Below are positions 25,072-36,168 of a stretch of 64,000 bases of DNA, piece after piece; the stretch's first letter is position 1; every line of letters begins with the position of its first letter. The stretch spans positions 62,001 through 126,000 of the forward strand of contig JBEWZL010000006.1 in the NCBI GenBank assembly GCA_045837725.1, read 5' to 3'. Source of the stretch: Vermamoeba vermiformis. Lineage: Eukaryota; Tubulinea; Echinamoebida. Both the position numbers and the translations under genes were made by a program. The notes beneath the pieces are model-generated. The model was not told the origin of the DNA. It made no database searches and worked only from the letters and a program-made list of their open reading frames with translations.

Positions 25072-25720
25072 TTAATTTGCTAAAGTAGCGTACGGCCACT
25101 TGTCGCCACTGTGGTAACCAATACATTCATACATAGCGCCATTACCACAAACGTCCACATCCACAGTTGAGGATACCTTGCAGTTGCTGCAGTTAGGGTC
25201 GGAGCACGAGTAAGTGTAGATAGTCTCGCCAGGAGCGTCACATTTTTATAAGAAAAGTTGAATATTCCAGTGCACATCAGAGGAGTCTCGTAGTACGCGG
25301 CATACGGTCTGAAAATATTAGTTTAAAATTAGCGGCGCTCGTGTACTTTTGCCACTATTATAACTATGAGGGATAATACTGTTGGCAAGCGTCGTCGTTG
25401 TAAAAAGTAGTTCCAATCCACCGTTTACTAGACACGTCAACTTCACTCGATCACAAACTATCATGGTGCACTGCCCGTTTTCAGCAGTGCGACCAGGCGT
25501 ACAAGTTTCCGTGCGATTAACGTCCACAGTGCGTAGTATGCAGTCATACTGGCATTGTTTGTAGGAGCTGGGGACCAGATTCGTTTGGAGGCGCCCGTCA
25601 GCGGTGTACGTCACGGTAATGTGGTTCCATCCATCTGGTGCTTGCAGATCGCGAGTTGGACAATTAGACCAACAAACAAGATAGTTCCAGCGAGTAACTT
25701 TAAGTTAACACCGTACTCAT
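25072..25720 (-). CDS. Cysteine-rich, probably secreted protein with unresolved frame (possibly damaged)
   Basis: Two Cys-rich blocks read on the minus strand. The upstream block (about 25690-25390) has CWSNCPTRDLQAPDGWNHIT, YTADGRLQTNLVPSSYKQC and ETCTPGRTAENGQCTMIVCD. The downstream block (about 25255-25072) has YSCSDPNCSNCKVSSTVDVD, VCGNGAMYECIGYHSGDKW and a TAA stop. I found no intron pair that joins them in one frame, and the run of five T at 25242-25246 is where the downstream block changes frame. The start and signal peptide could not be placed either. It may be a gene with sequence errors or a host pseudogene. I do not recognise the family; paired cysteines suggest an extracellular location. 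Confidence 0.4.
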
Positions 25721-25892
25721 TTGCAGCACGCCACGCGCCATTAGTATTTACCAAAGAACGAAGTTTGGATAAGATTTGAAAGTTGTTTTTTTAAAAATGT
25801 AAATTTTGATTTCATTCATACAATAAGAGCTAATCCTATTGTATTAAAAACGAGTACTATACAAAATTGAAATAAAGGTGATATACATTCGG

Positions 25893-27525
25893 TTACTTAT
25901 TTCTCGCCATTCCGATCCGCAGGCTTGACCTCGGTAAATTTTCATCCGATGCAGGTCCAACTTCATATGAAGCTTCTGAAATGCCCGAAGCAGTTGTCGG
26001 CAAATTGGAATCGATGTCTTCGGAGCGTTCCGACGCGTCTAATAATTGCTGTTTGTTCGTTTCATCGCCGCCAACACCTTTGAAGAGTTTTTTGGTGCGC
26101 TGAAAAGATTCGAGTAAGATTATGTCATATAGATATAGTAAAGTACATATAAGTAAGTCATAATTTGCATTTGCGAGATGAAAATAATAATTACTAAACG
26201 AAATTTCGAATTTGCAGTGGATGCGGATCCGATCCATTTCGGCTCCAAAATTACCTTTTTAAATGACGAGAATAACCCGATGACGAGTGCAGCAGGCGCT
26301 ATCTCAGTGACCACGAGATAAAAGAACCAAATTACGAGGAAATCTGTTCGTGAAATTGTGCCGTCACGTCGCAATTGCATCAAGACAGTATTGAGCGTCA
26401 AAATGAAGATTGATTTGACAAGCATGCTGATAATAGCAAAGAATACTAGGGCTGAGGTCTATAAGATTATACAAGGTATTAGAAAGCTATTCAAGTTGGT
26501 TTGGGAACTAGATTCGGATTTGACTAAAATGGATCTTGCTTACTTTTTTAGTACGCGATTGTAATTCGGCGGAAAGAATTCGCATTCTTCTGAAAAATAC
26601 TAATAAGGAAATTCCAAAAGCAAGAGCGCCAGCTAAAAGTAATGCAGCCACAACGCAGATGTAGATGCCTTCCCATTTGCTGATTGTCGCGTAAGTTAGC
26701 TCCTCTTTTGGTGTAATTGCAATGACTATAAATAGGATCATTACGCCAATAACAAAGAAACCATAAATAGCCAAGTACGCGATCCAAAATAATCGTTTTG
26801 GCAATTTTTTCGACAGGGATCTGGTTCTAATGTAGATATGGACCCTATTATTTATTAATTAACGTTAATTATGCATAAATACCTTATTAAGAGCACTAAA
26901 TAAATCAATCTAATTATAGCAACACAATTTTTTTGTCCGCTGCCCGTAATTTGATAATTTTTTGTCTTGGCAATGGGAATTATAAGAATGCATACCATAC
27001 GCATACTAATAGGGTAACAATAGCCAAGAATAACATTTCGGGAAGCAGATCCATAAAGACTTGGGTTCGATAAGAGTCTTCGCGCGCAAAATTACTCCAG
27101 AACTCGACTGGAAGAAAGCAATATACAGCGCGAACTATAATATAGAATGAATAAGTTATACTGCATTAAATGATACCCATTACTATAGTAAATAATTAGT
27201 TCTTACCAAATGAAAAAGCGAAGGTTTGGAATAACATCATTTTTTTGGCTTCAATTCGGCGTTTTCGCGTGAAAAAGAAAATCAGCATCGCCAAGGCAAC
27301 CGCGGCTGTCTAAATAATACTGTAATTAATTTAATTTTTTTTGATTTATTTAATTTAATTTTGCGTCCGGATTTCGAGACTTACGGTTATATATAGCGCT
27401 CCAAGCAGCCTGTTCAATATTAATGCTGTGGAAGGACCTGACGGAGGCGCAACAGGGGCTGCGACGGGCATAGTTTCATTCATGAAGGGCGCTGCAGCCG
27501 GATCGAACGCCGTTGGACCCGACAT
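25893..27525 (-). CDS. Seven-transmembrane protein, THH1/TOM1/TOM3-like
   Basis: Minus-strand gene of about five exons, starting at ATG 27525 (MSGPTAFDPAAAPFMNETMP). Hydrophobic segments follow in series: ALILNRLLGALYIT, AAVALAMLIFFF with basic RKRRIEAKK after it, LFQTFAFSFVRAVYCFLP, FMDLLPEMLFLAIVTLLV, LFWIAYLAIYGFFVIGVMI, YICVVAALLLAGALAFGISL, then IISMLVKSIFILTLNTVL and FLVIWFFYLVVTEIAPAALV. The cytosolic tail is Ser/Asp/Glu-rich and ends SLRIGMARNK. The RAVY segment with a following LLPEMLF block resembles TOM1/GPR137-type proteins, which work at endomembranes. That family call is tentative; the multi-pass membrane topology is clear. Confidence 0.65.
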
Positions 27526-27801
27526 CCAGAAGTGTCGCGTTATTTATATATAAAAATTACTATTCTTTTTATTAGACCTTGAGTGGTCTTAACAAAAATA
27601 AGAATTGAATAAAACCAAAATTAATCTCGTAACGGAGTTTGACATTTTGATGACACGCGTCAAAGATTTGTCAACGTGTACTCGCATGGATTGTTCGAGA
27701 AGTTCTTTATGCTCCATGGATTATAAAAATATTCATTTAAAGCAAAGTCTCGTTTAGTAACGCATGACTTGGATCAGGTGTTAACAAACAGATTTGGACT
27801 T

Positions 27802-30800
27802 TTATTTCTTCTTCGACATGGTTTTGTGCTTCGATCCACCTTCTTCGACCATTCTTTCTTTGACTGGCAATCCCTATACAAACTGGTGAGTACGTCCGCG
27901 TACTTGATGGAGTCTCACGGGTGCTTGAAGTGAGCGTCCCTATCGCTGCTTACCTTTCGTTTGCGAACCAAATCAACGTGTTTTCTAGCAATATTAACGC
28001 CAATAGCAACAATATTGTCGCCGTATTGTTCGATCTCTTCTTCGGTCAACGGCACGAAGTTCGGATCTTCGTTGAGCACTTTCCAGCCCCAGTATTGCAA
28101 CTGACTATGTGCTGCACCTGATGTCTTTGCGAACATATCTACGAATAATATTATTAGAATAAAGCCAACGGACGGATCTTAGTTGTTTTGGATGTACCTT
28201 CAACGAATCCGATCGACTCCACTGCTGGTAGTAAAGCTTGAACGGAGTACACATAACTTCCTTCTTTGATTTCTTCACGCAAAATGTCTGCTCGACGCTT
28301 TGACAGCACACCATAAGCCTTGCCCAAGTTTTCAGATCCGTCAATCATCAAGTCGCACAAGTACATGACTTCAACTAAGCGTTGACTGTGACGAGCAAAA
28401 GACTTTCTGCATGCCTATAGCATTCATATATAGTTAGTTAATGAATAAAAGACATGACCGGAGTGAGATCCGGATCTACGTGAGAGCTCGATTTCCTTTT
28501 ATGGCAAGTGCGAACGTACCTCTTTGACAGTTGAAATGACTTGACCAGCAAAAGGACCGTGTCGCTCGTCGTCAGATTCTTCTTGTTGAGTGAACTTGAC
28601 ATCTGTCACAATGAAGGCCACGCCCATCATTGGCTCCTCACACAACGGTCCACCTTGCGTGGCCAATTGAAATCCCGTGATGATGCTGTTGTCCAATTGT
28701 TGCAACTCTTGCAATTCTTTCAACGAGTACTTGGAGTTCTCAGGCCCGGCTTGTCCTTCGCTAGCTTTGACTTCTGACTCCGCAATCTGAGTTTCAGTCT
28801 CGCGCAAGGCCACGGTCTTCCAGTACTTCGACGTGGAATAGAACGGAACTTTGTTCAGCAAGAGGTTGGCGCCAACTCTGTGCGGTCCAAACGACCAGAT
28901 GTGATCGAATTCTTTCTCCCACTCTTGGCCTGCTGCTTTAAATGCTTGCAACAAGTCACTGCGGTACTCTTCGGTGATTTTGCTTTGTTCGCTCTTGGAT
29001 TGACCCTAAAGAATATCATGGATTAGAAATTGAAATGCACTTGTTGGATCGAGATCTGACGTACTCTAACACGATCCACGAAGCGTCTAGTACGATCGTT
29101 ATTAGCCTCCAAGAAGTCCGTGATCTGCTTTGGCAGTGGCTTGGAGGTGATAGTGATCGTTAGGTGCTTGTTAGCTGTTGAAGCCGTAATGTCAAATGTC
29201 ATCGTCTTGTCACGTGGCTCGTGCTGGGCATTGCTCAAGTCAATCACCGCGTCTTCATCTTCGTTACGCTTAGCTTGTTGATGCTGGTGTTGAAGTTCTT
29301 GTGCGGCTTTCTCTTCCTTTCGGAACTCTTCAATGTACAATCGATCGAACTCTGCTGTGATTGTTTCTCTAAAGGGCACCAACGGGCGTGAAACATTGAA
29401 CGGCACTTTAGCGTACAGCTCGCCTAGGTCTTTCAAACAATGGTTCAAGTGCACTTCACCACTAGCAGCCACGATCATTTCGCCACTGGCCTCGTGATAG
29501 GTCAGCACACCAGGGTCACTCAAGTTCAACAACTTCATGCCACGGAGCAAGGCCAACAAATCTGAAGGGTTCTTGGGCTCGACAGCGACACGGATGATCG
29601 GTGCCACTTGGTTCTTGATGCCTTCCATCGTGTTGCACACTTCCACGCTGCTGAGAGTGGCGGTCTTAACGATGACAGGCTCTGCTGGGACATTGGTAGT
29701 AGCGCCGTTGGTGTTGTTGGCATCACCAACAGGACGGTCGATAAAGTTGCTTTCAGCGGGCAAAGCAATGCCAAAGACACAGCCAGCCGGCACGGAGGAC
29801 AGTCGAACCATGCCGCGACCCATCAACATGAACAAGTCCTTCACGGTCAACATGTTGTGGAACTTGCTCGGGTTGAGTGGGTTGTATTTAGGCCCGAGCA
29901 CGTGTATCGTTGCGTCTTGTTTCAAAGTTCCGCTGAAAATTCTGGCGAGAGCAATCAACGTGTGACCATCAGGGTCCAATTGAACGCGTGGCTGTTGCAC
30001 TGGTTCTTCAGTCTTAGGTGCGTTAGGATCTCGTCGTGGAGGTACACGTGGTCTGCTAACATCGATCAAAAGATCGTTCTTGACTGAGAACACTTTCGAC
30101 ACAAAGGCCACAATCTCGCCGTTGGGATTGCAGTCCAGCATGTCTTGCTTGAGTTTCTTGGTTTGTTCTGAGGATGCGAATGTTAAGAATCATTACCAAA
30201 TATGGAAATTACGATGTTTTTACCCTTTTGGGCGTCGCTGAGTTCTCCGCGGATCGGGCGCCAAAGTCCGGGAATGCGTATCTTTTGGGCGACTTTAGGG
30301 TCGGGAATTTGATCGACGACCATGTCTAAATAAGGAAAGTGAGTAAATTATTGCAAACATTATTTTTTTCGTACCTAATAAGGCCTTTGAAATGGGCAAC
30401 CAACGAGTCATAACGGATTGCAAAACATTGTTCGAGTCTTCATTGCGCAATTCTTTCTCGGTGACTTTGAGCTCCAATGCCTTGACGATTTTTTCAATCT
30501 TGGTTTGATCTCTATTAATTTTAACGGCGTTGTAGACGTCCCAAATGTTCTTCAAAACTAATTGCGCGAATAACGGCATTGGTCTTGATTGACCTTGAGG
30601 AGGTTTGTTATAGACCTTCTTAGTCTTAGGGTTCAAGTAGAAGTCGCCCCAAAGTGTTTTTTCGAGCAACGACTTGCGCATCCCGAGTTTTCTCGCGTAA
30701 AGAGCGCAAAACTGATCGATCTTGAAGCCCCATCCATGGTAAGCACTAGCGAATGCAACGTTGCCATATAAAGGACTGAAATAGACTTCTTCGTCCTTAA

Positions 30801-31605
30801 GCTCTTCTTCGTCGTTCTTTTCCATAATGAGATCCTCATCGGCCAAATCTGGTTTGTTCAGTGCGTTCATCTTCAATTCGAGGTTCTTAAATTCATCTTC
30901 GGCTCTAAGTGATCCAGCCAATTGGTTTACAGTCTCTAATATCTTCTTAATGTGGATGTAAGCGTCGATCGGATCCATGTTGAGCTGCTCGATCAGTTTG
31001 TCCATCTTATTGATTACTAAGACTACTTTAAGTCTCTCCATCCAAGCTGATCTTAATACGACTTTAGTTTGAATGCAAACGCCTTCAATAACGTCTACAA
31101 TCAAAACTGCACCGTCGCTGACTCGTAAAGCAGATCCGACTTCGGATGTGAAGTCCACGTGGCCAGGACTATCGATTAAATTCACTAAGTATCTATCTTT
31201 AGGAATATTAACCACATTATTTTCGCTATTTTGGTCTTCGCTGGTCTTCGGTGCCGAATCCGTAGATGGCGAAGGCTTTTCATGAAGTAAAGCAATAGAA
31301 CTGGATTTCATAGTAATTCCTCGCTCTTGCTCTTCTTGCGTGTAATCTAAATACCGAATTTTGCCTGCTGATTTGCTGGAAATAATTCCATTTGTTGAGA
31401 TCAAGCAATCCGACAACGTAGTCTTGCCTAGCCGAAAAATAAATTCCTATTAATTTTGCGTACGAATATATATGCCTTTTTATACGGCCTCATAACTAAT
31501 TGAACGTTTCTTACCGTGATCTACGTGCGCAATAATGCTGATATTTCGGATCCTTTCTGTTTGCGATTGAAGCGCAATTAAATCTTCGTTTGATACTCGA
31601 ATCAT
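27802..31605 (-). CDS. EFL1: EFL1/Ria1: EF-2-like ribosome assembly GTPase
   Basis: Cytosolic GTPase that, with SBDS, releases eIF6 from pre-60S subunits. Start ATG at 31605 (MIRVSNEDLIALQSQTERIR). The P-loop IISIIAHVDHGKTTLSDCL-type segment is split by an intron after HGK. Next come ERGITMKSSSIALL (G2), DSPGHVDFTSEVGSALRVSD (G3) and VLVINKMDKL (G4). A charged insertion near DLIMEKNDEEELKDEE is typical of EFL1 and absent from EF-2. Later domains show GRGMVRLSSVPAGCVFGI, ASGEVHLNHCLKDLGELY and LVPFRETI. The last exons give the domain IV/V core with IWSFGPHRVGANLLLNK, GFQLATQGGPLCEEPMMGV and YGWK-like YWGWKVLNEDPNFVPLT, ending in MSKKK. The diphthamide histidine context of EF-2 is absent, as expected. 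A complete gene of about 1,050 residues. Confidence 0.95.
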
Positions 31606-32366
31606 TTTCTTATATGTCTAATAGTAAACGTACGTTAATGATAGATGTAAATAAGGTTGGATAAGATAGATCCTGTTTTTCTGATCGCGGATCCAAAATA
31701 AAAATTATTTCTCAAAATTTGCATTGCACTTTATATTACCTCCATTTCTTATTATAATACAATTCGAATTAATATCAATATTTACAATTTTTGGAATAAA
31801 AATACATTGGATGTCGTCGTGTTACCAACAAACAAAATTCAAGAATAAGAAAGACGCTCTTTATATTAAGTACGATAAGAAAAGTTGCAGAATTCGCCGT
31901 TGTCCACCCTCGGTACCAGACGTTCTCGTAAAATTATTGATCTAATTGGAACCGAGAAGAACAACAGAAATGGAGATATTTGGTCTTTAACACTCCTTAC
32001 CTATGATATGCTATTACAATTAAATTGACGCGGTACTTGTGGTCTACCGGCGAAAAGGACGTGAAAAACTCCGATCGAGAAAAACGGTGATTTATTTTAT
32101 TTTTTTGTTTGTCAACATTCCAACAAGAGGAAGCATGATATGAACACGATACAGCTAAAATATTTGCTTGTTCCATTTATGTATAGTGCAGGGATAGATA
32201 GCCAGCAAAACGTAAAATAATTTTAGTTATGAAATAATTGGTAATTTGTTTTTTGTTTTTGCGCAAGTGTTGTAGGTAAGCCCTTCAAATTAATTCAGTC
32301 ATTTACATTACATTTTGTACAAGAATACAATAATTTACAACAGTCTTTTAAGACGGGCAAGTTGAA
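31606..32366. other. Intergenic region, 761 bases
   Basis: Lies between the start of EFL1 and the 3' end of the F-box-like gene, both on the minus strand, so it includes the EFL1 promoter and a 3' UTR. AT-rich. No frame, RNA gene or repeat was supported. Confidence 0.55.
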
Positions 32367-34226
32367 TTACTTCGGCAACAGATCTGTTTCTTTAACCGCT
32401 TCCATGAGGAATTTCCAGGCAAATTCAAAACCTCGTGGAGTCATTGAAAAAGTACGATAACTGTCCTTAAGGTAGAAAGGACGATAAGACGTTGAAAACA
32501 TGATCGATCCGCAGAATGGATCGCTGACTGTGTGGCAGTCCTGCGTAATTTTGTCTTTCTCTATTCGTAATCTTTCTTTTTCGGTGAGTCTTGATTTTTC
32601 AGTATTATCTCGGCAATTACGGACTTTCTCGAGGACTTCAAATTCGTTGAAAAATTGTTGAAGTTTCTTAACGTCAGGATAACGCAGTGTCTTCTCATAA
32701 AACTTTGTAATTTTGTTTCCGCCAGTTCGTCGGTATAGCTCTAGCGATAATTCCCCGTCGAAGAAGACTCGGAATCGAACTGTTTCTCGGCGAGCCTTTT
32801 TGCTTGTACATCCACCAAAGTACATCGAAAAAATGCAAGACATGCCTTCGTCTTTCAAACTTGACTGAAGTTTAATCGGCTGGATTAAGAGTGGATTCCT
32901 ATTTAATGAAAATATTCCGATCAGATCGGATCCAGCAACGAGATTAGTCAGTTTCTTACCAAGGAGTGGAAAATGTAGCAGTAGAGGCCCAATCATTCAT
33001 TTCATATCGAGTCAGCGAGCCAGTCATTGCATTTGATACTAGTCGAATTATTTTCGTTATCGCGTCTTTTTTGTAGTCATTTGTAACGACGGATGCAACT
33101 TCTTCTTTATACTGCACTTCCTTTGTCACAATTAAGTGCTGGATCTGATACGTCTCTGAAATAAATAGGTAGAGTAAGTACGAGTTGTAGGGCTCGTAAA
33201 CCTAGCATCCAGGAAATTTCGCGAAAATAAAATTGATAAAATTTTGTACTGGCGATACAGCTCGAATTGGCAGGCATAAGTTATTTCAAGCTTAATAATG
33301 CCATGCTTGTTATGTTATAATAAAGTCACTTACTCTTCGCATCGTGTGAGACGTACGTTGCTCGAAAGCTTCGGTGATCTTCGTTGTTTTCTTCTTTAGG
33401 AAATACTACTGACTTGGCATGCTTAGGATAGACTAAGATATCTCTTAAGTCGAAAAAAAGCTTCGGATCGCGCTTGAGTCGGAATTCTCTCCTTTTTCCA
33501 GCTCTACACCAGACGTAGGAGTACTGAATGTTGCCCCATATATCGACGTATATTTCGAGGACTGTACTAGGGGAGGCAGAATGGCATATATCGATTTTGA
33601 TAACGTTGCCAGGTCGTTGGTCCAAAAACTCCGGATTCGCTTCATTGTGGATCACATCGTTAGTTAGAAATGAATTGACGAGACTAATCTTCAATGAATT
33701 ATCTGCGTTATCTCTAGCTATAAACAATGCTTCTCCATTGACCTCTCTAATCTTCATTACAGTTGCGGTGTCGGATGCAGATTCCGTGTAGCGATGGATC
33801 CTTTCTTCGTTTTTCAATCCAGCTTGGTAATATTCTTTGAATTGTAATATTTCTTTTATACTGTTGAACTCGTAGTCCCGAACAACGTCTCCTCCGCCAC
33901 CGTAAATCTGGCCTCGACGGAACATCCACCACTCATCCCGCATGAGCAGAGCGATCATTGGATGAACAATCTTCTCGCGAAATTCTTTGTACCAGTACTT
34001 GCAAGATAAAGCTACTGCCATCGCTCCTCTCCAGTTACTTTGAAGCACGATCGGCCTCATTAGATCCGCTGGAAAGATACCAAGCGAGCCTAAATTTGAT
34101 TTTAGTATTTATATCGATATACTTATTAATATGGCCCTTAAATTGAGTGATTTACGCTGTTCAATTATTTGTTGCTGAATTCTCGATCAGATCGCACTTA
34201 CAATTATCAAGTAGAATGCACTCCAT
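32367..34226 (-). CDS. F-box-like protein
   Basis: Four or more minus-strand exons. The first is tiny, MECILLDN (34226 down to about 34202), with a GTAAGT donor. The second begins SLGIFPADLMRPIVLQSN and continues MAVALSCKYWYKEFREK, which fits an F-box (leucine/proline start, then L-x-C-K-x-W). F-box proteins recruit substrates to SCF ubiquitin ligases. The body has no repeat or domain I recognise; one stretch reads VLEIYVDIWGNIQYSYVWC and the last exon has basic helices (EKERLRIEKDKITQD) and ends KETDLLPK. The gene is complete, with a TAA at 32367. Amoebae carry many lineage-specific F-box genes; this is likely one of them. Confidence is good for a real gene and moderate for the F-box. Confidence 0.7.
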
Positions 34227-34494
34227 TATTAAATCGTGAGCCGAATGCTACCTAACTATCATGCAATTGTGTTAATTCGTCCAAGGACGGGAACGAGAAT
34301 AGGCAGGATATTAAATTTAGGTTTTGTTCCTCCCTTTCTCGTCAATTTCGCGAGTTTGGTGGGACCAACAGAACACTAAAAATAATTGATTAAACTCTTC
34401 ACACGATATGAATACTTATAGAGGCCCGTAGAGATTTAATTTTTTCGGTCCAAAAAAAACAGCCTTATTTTATTCATTAAATGTTTCAAAAACT

Positions 34495-34854
34495 TTAAAA
34501 TAATAGCACAAAGGGTGCCATATTATTTGGGTCGTAGTCGAACGTTCTGCAGGTAAGCTGCTTTTGTTCTAAAAGATACCATTTATACGAGTTTTTGAAG
34601 CGGATAATATCATACGCACGTAGCATTATTTTAAAAATATTTTTCTATAATTGATGAGTAAAAAAATGACTTACATCCGAGCTGCTGTAAAAACACAATT
34701 GATCGGCATCTAGCTCACAGTAATATTTTTTCCACGTCTTTCTAGATAAATAACCAGTGAATCTGATATCGTAGCCACTAGATTTTTTGGTGGCTGTTCG
34801 AGCCTCGACATCAGGTCCTTGCATTCCCGCCCAAAATGGCGTCGCTTGATTCAT
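34495..34854 (-). CDS. Short PH-domain-like protein
   Basis: Exon 1 starts at ATG 34854 (MNQATPFWAGMQGPDVEART) and runs to a GTAAG donor at about 34671. It includes IRFTGYLSRKTWKKYYCELD and QLCFYSSSD, which is the first half of a PH domain (GYL...WKKYYCELD...LCFY). The second exon is uncertain. An AG at about 34563 keeps frame and yields LTCRTFDYDPNNMAPFVLLF before a stop at 34495; another AG gives a different tail. Either way the C-terminal helix of a normal PH domain is missing, so the protein is truncated or more exons are hidden. Its start faces the secreted repeat gene at 34991. Confidence 0.42.
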
Positions 34855-34990
34855 TTTTCCTGGGCCAAATTTTCTCGGCGGATTCAGCCTGCCACCGTAG
34901 AAACCGTGGAGCAATCACGTGATTCCGAGTTTATTTGTGTCCGAAAAAGCGAATTCAATCGCCAATTCGCCTTCCGTCACACAACAACAA

Positions 34991-36071
34991 ATGAATCAAA
35001 AACGGCTTGCCATAAGATCGTATGTTATTATTCTCGTATATTTAGCAAAGTTAAACCAAGGTAAAGTTAAATTGAATTCACGAGCGGTTTCTAACATTGA
35101 TTCATTAAGCTCAACAATGCTCATCCGACCAATTTTCGGTGAGGAATAATAACGGCGAAGAATATCTGACAATATCTACTCCAACTGAAGTCAGAACTTG
35201 CGGAGGACTTAACATCTGTGACGAGATCAAAAATGGAAAACAGTCCTTATCCATTGGAAGTAACGGCGAGTTGCAGATTAGCAGTGGCAACTCAGTCCAG
35301 CTTCCTGACTCTTCAGCGACTAACGAATTGCAGTCTCTCACGCTCTCTTCTGATGGAGAATTAGGCATCTCCAGTGGAAATTCAGTGAAACTTCCTGACT
35401 CTTCGCAAACTAACGAATTGCAGTCTCTCACGCTCTCTTCTGATGGACAGTTAGGCATCACTAATGGAAATTCGGTGAAACTTCCTGACTTTTCACCAAT
35501 TAATGAATTGCAGTCTCTCACGCTCTCTTCTGATGGGCAGTTAGCCATCTCCAGCGGAAATTCAGTCCAGCTTCCTGACTCTTCGCAAACTAATGAACTG
35601 CAGTCTCTCAACCTCTCTTCTGACGGACAATTGGGCATCTCCGGTGGAAATTCAGTGCAACTCCCAACAACCTGGACCAAATTTTGGAAGCAAAGCAAAT
35701 CTGATACTATGTCTATTCAACCAACGTGGACCACTCTGACAGGCTACGTCGTTCCATTTACGGTATTAAGCAATACCAGTGCCTTTCTTATTAGCACTAA
35801 TGTTCGGTTTGCGCTAAATCCCTCTGTTAGCGCACTTACACTCAGCTTTATTATCGCTAATGAAGTTAACACCCATGTTGATTACGTCGACTTTTACAAC
35901 ACGGATTATCAGCCGCCAGTGACGAGTGTAATGACGTCTCAATCTATGGTAGCACTTGGCTTGGATCCAGGAAATTATAGAGCTGAAGTACAAGTTGTAA
36001 CGAATATAGCGACTACTCTTACCTTCTCTACTAGTAACGCAAGGCTCACTGTATCAAAGATATCCGATTAA
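34991..36071 (+). CDS. Secreted protein with 30-residue fibre-type repeats
   Basis: Two exons, 34991-35060 and 35110-36071, give 343 residues in one frame. Exon 1, MNQKRLAIRSYVIILVYLAK, is a signal peptide with a basic start and a hydrophobic core; cleavage probably falls near AQQCSSD, just after the 49-base intron. Residues of the form NELQSLTLSSDGQLGISSGN followed by SVQLPDSS repeat with exact 90-base spacing (35322, 35412, 35502, 35592), after an early partial copy. The C-terminal ~130 residues are Ser/Thr/Val-rich and look beta-sandwich-like (TGYVVPFTVLSNTSAFLI, LSFIIANEVNTHVDYVDFYN). Repeats of the SLSxxGxLxISxGNSVxLPD type are frequent in bacterial surface and phage fibre proteins. Foreign origin is inferred; no close family is named. 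Confidence 0.8.
35240..35670 (+). repeat. In-frame 90-base tandem repeat in the secreted protein gene
   Basis: Four and a half copies of a 90-base unit encoding 30 residues. Copies 2-5 begin at 35322, 35412, 35502 and 35592. Nucleotide similarity between copies is high, so recent duplication or conversion is likely. A long antisense open frame over this span is a by-product of the repeat. Confidence 0.88.
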
Positions 36072-36168
36072 ATAAAACGTTATTTACTCGTTAATAATGC
36101 ATCAGGAGTGAAGCGAAATGCTTTTTTTATTGGTGAGGCTCTTGGTACTGGCTCGAAGATGGTCCCAA

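Noticed and set aside
32367-34854. One gene joining the PH-like exon with the F-box-like gene
   Set aside because: A separate ATG exon (MECILLDN at 34226) with a matching intron phase explains the F-box gene start, and no splice path from the PH exon into it was found.
35111-35698. Long antisense frame with repeated Cys/Ser/Pro segments
   Set aside because: It is the mirror of the 90-base repeat gene on the plus strand; the plus frame has a signal peptide, a fitting intron and conserved wobble, so the antisense frame is a by-product.
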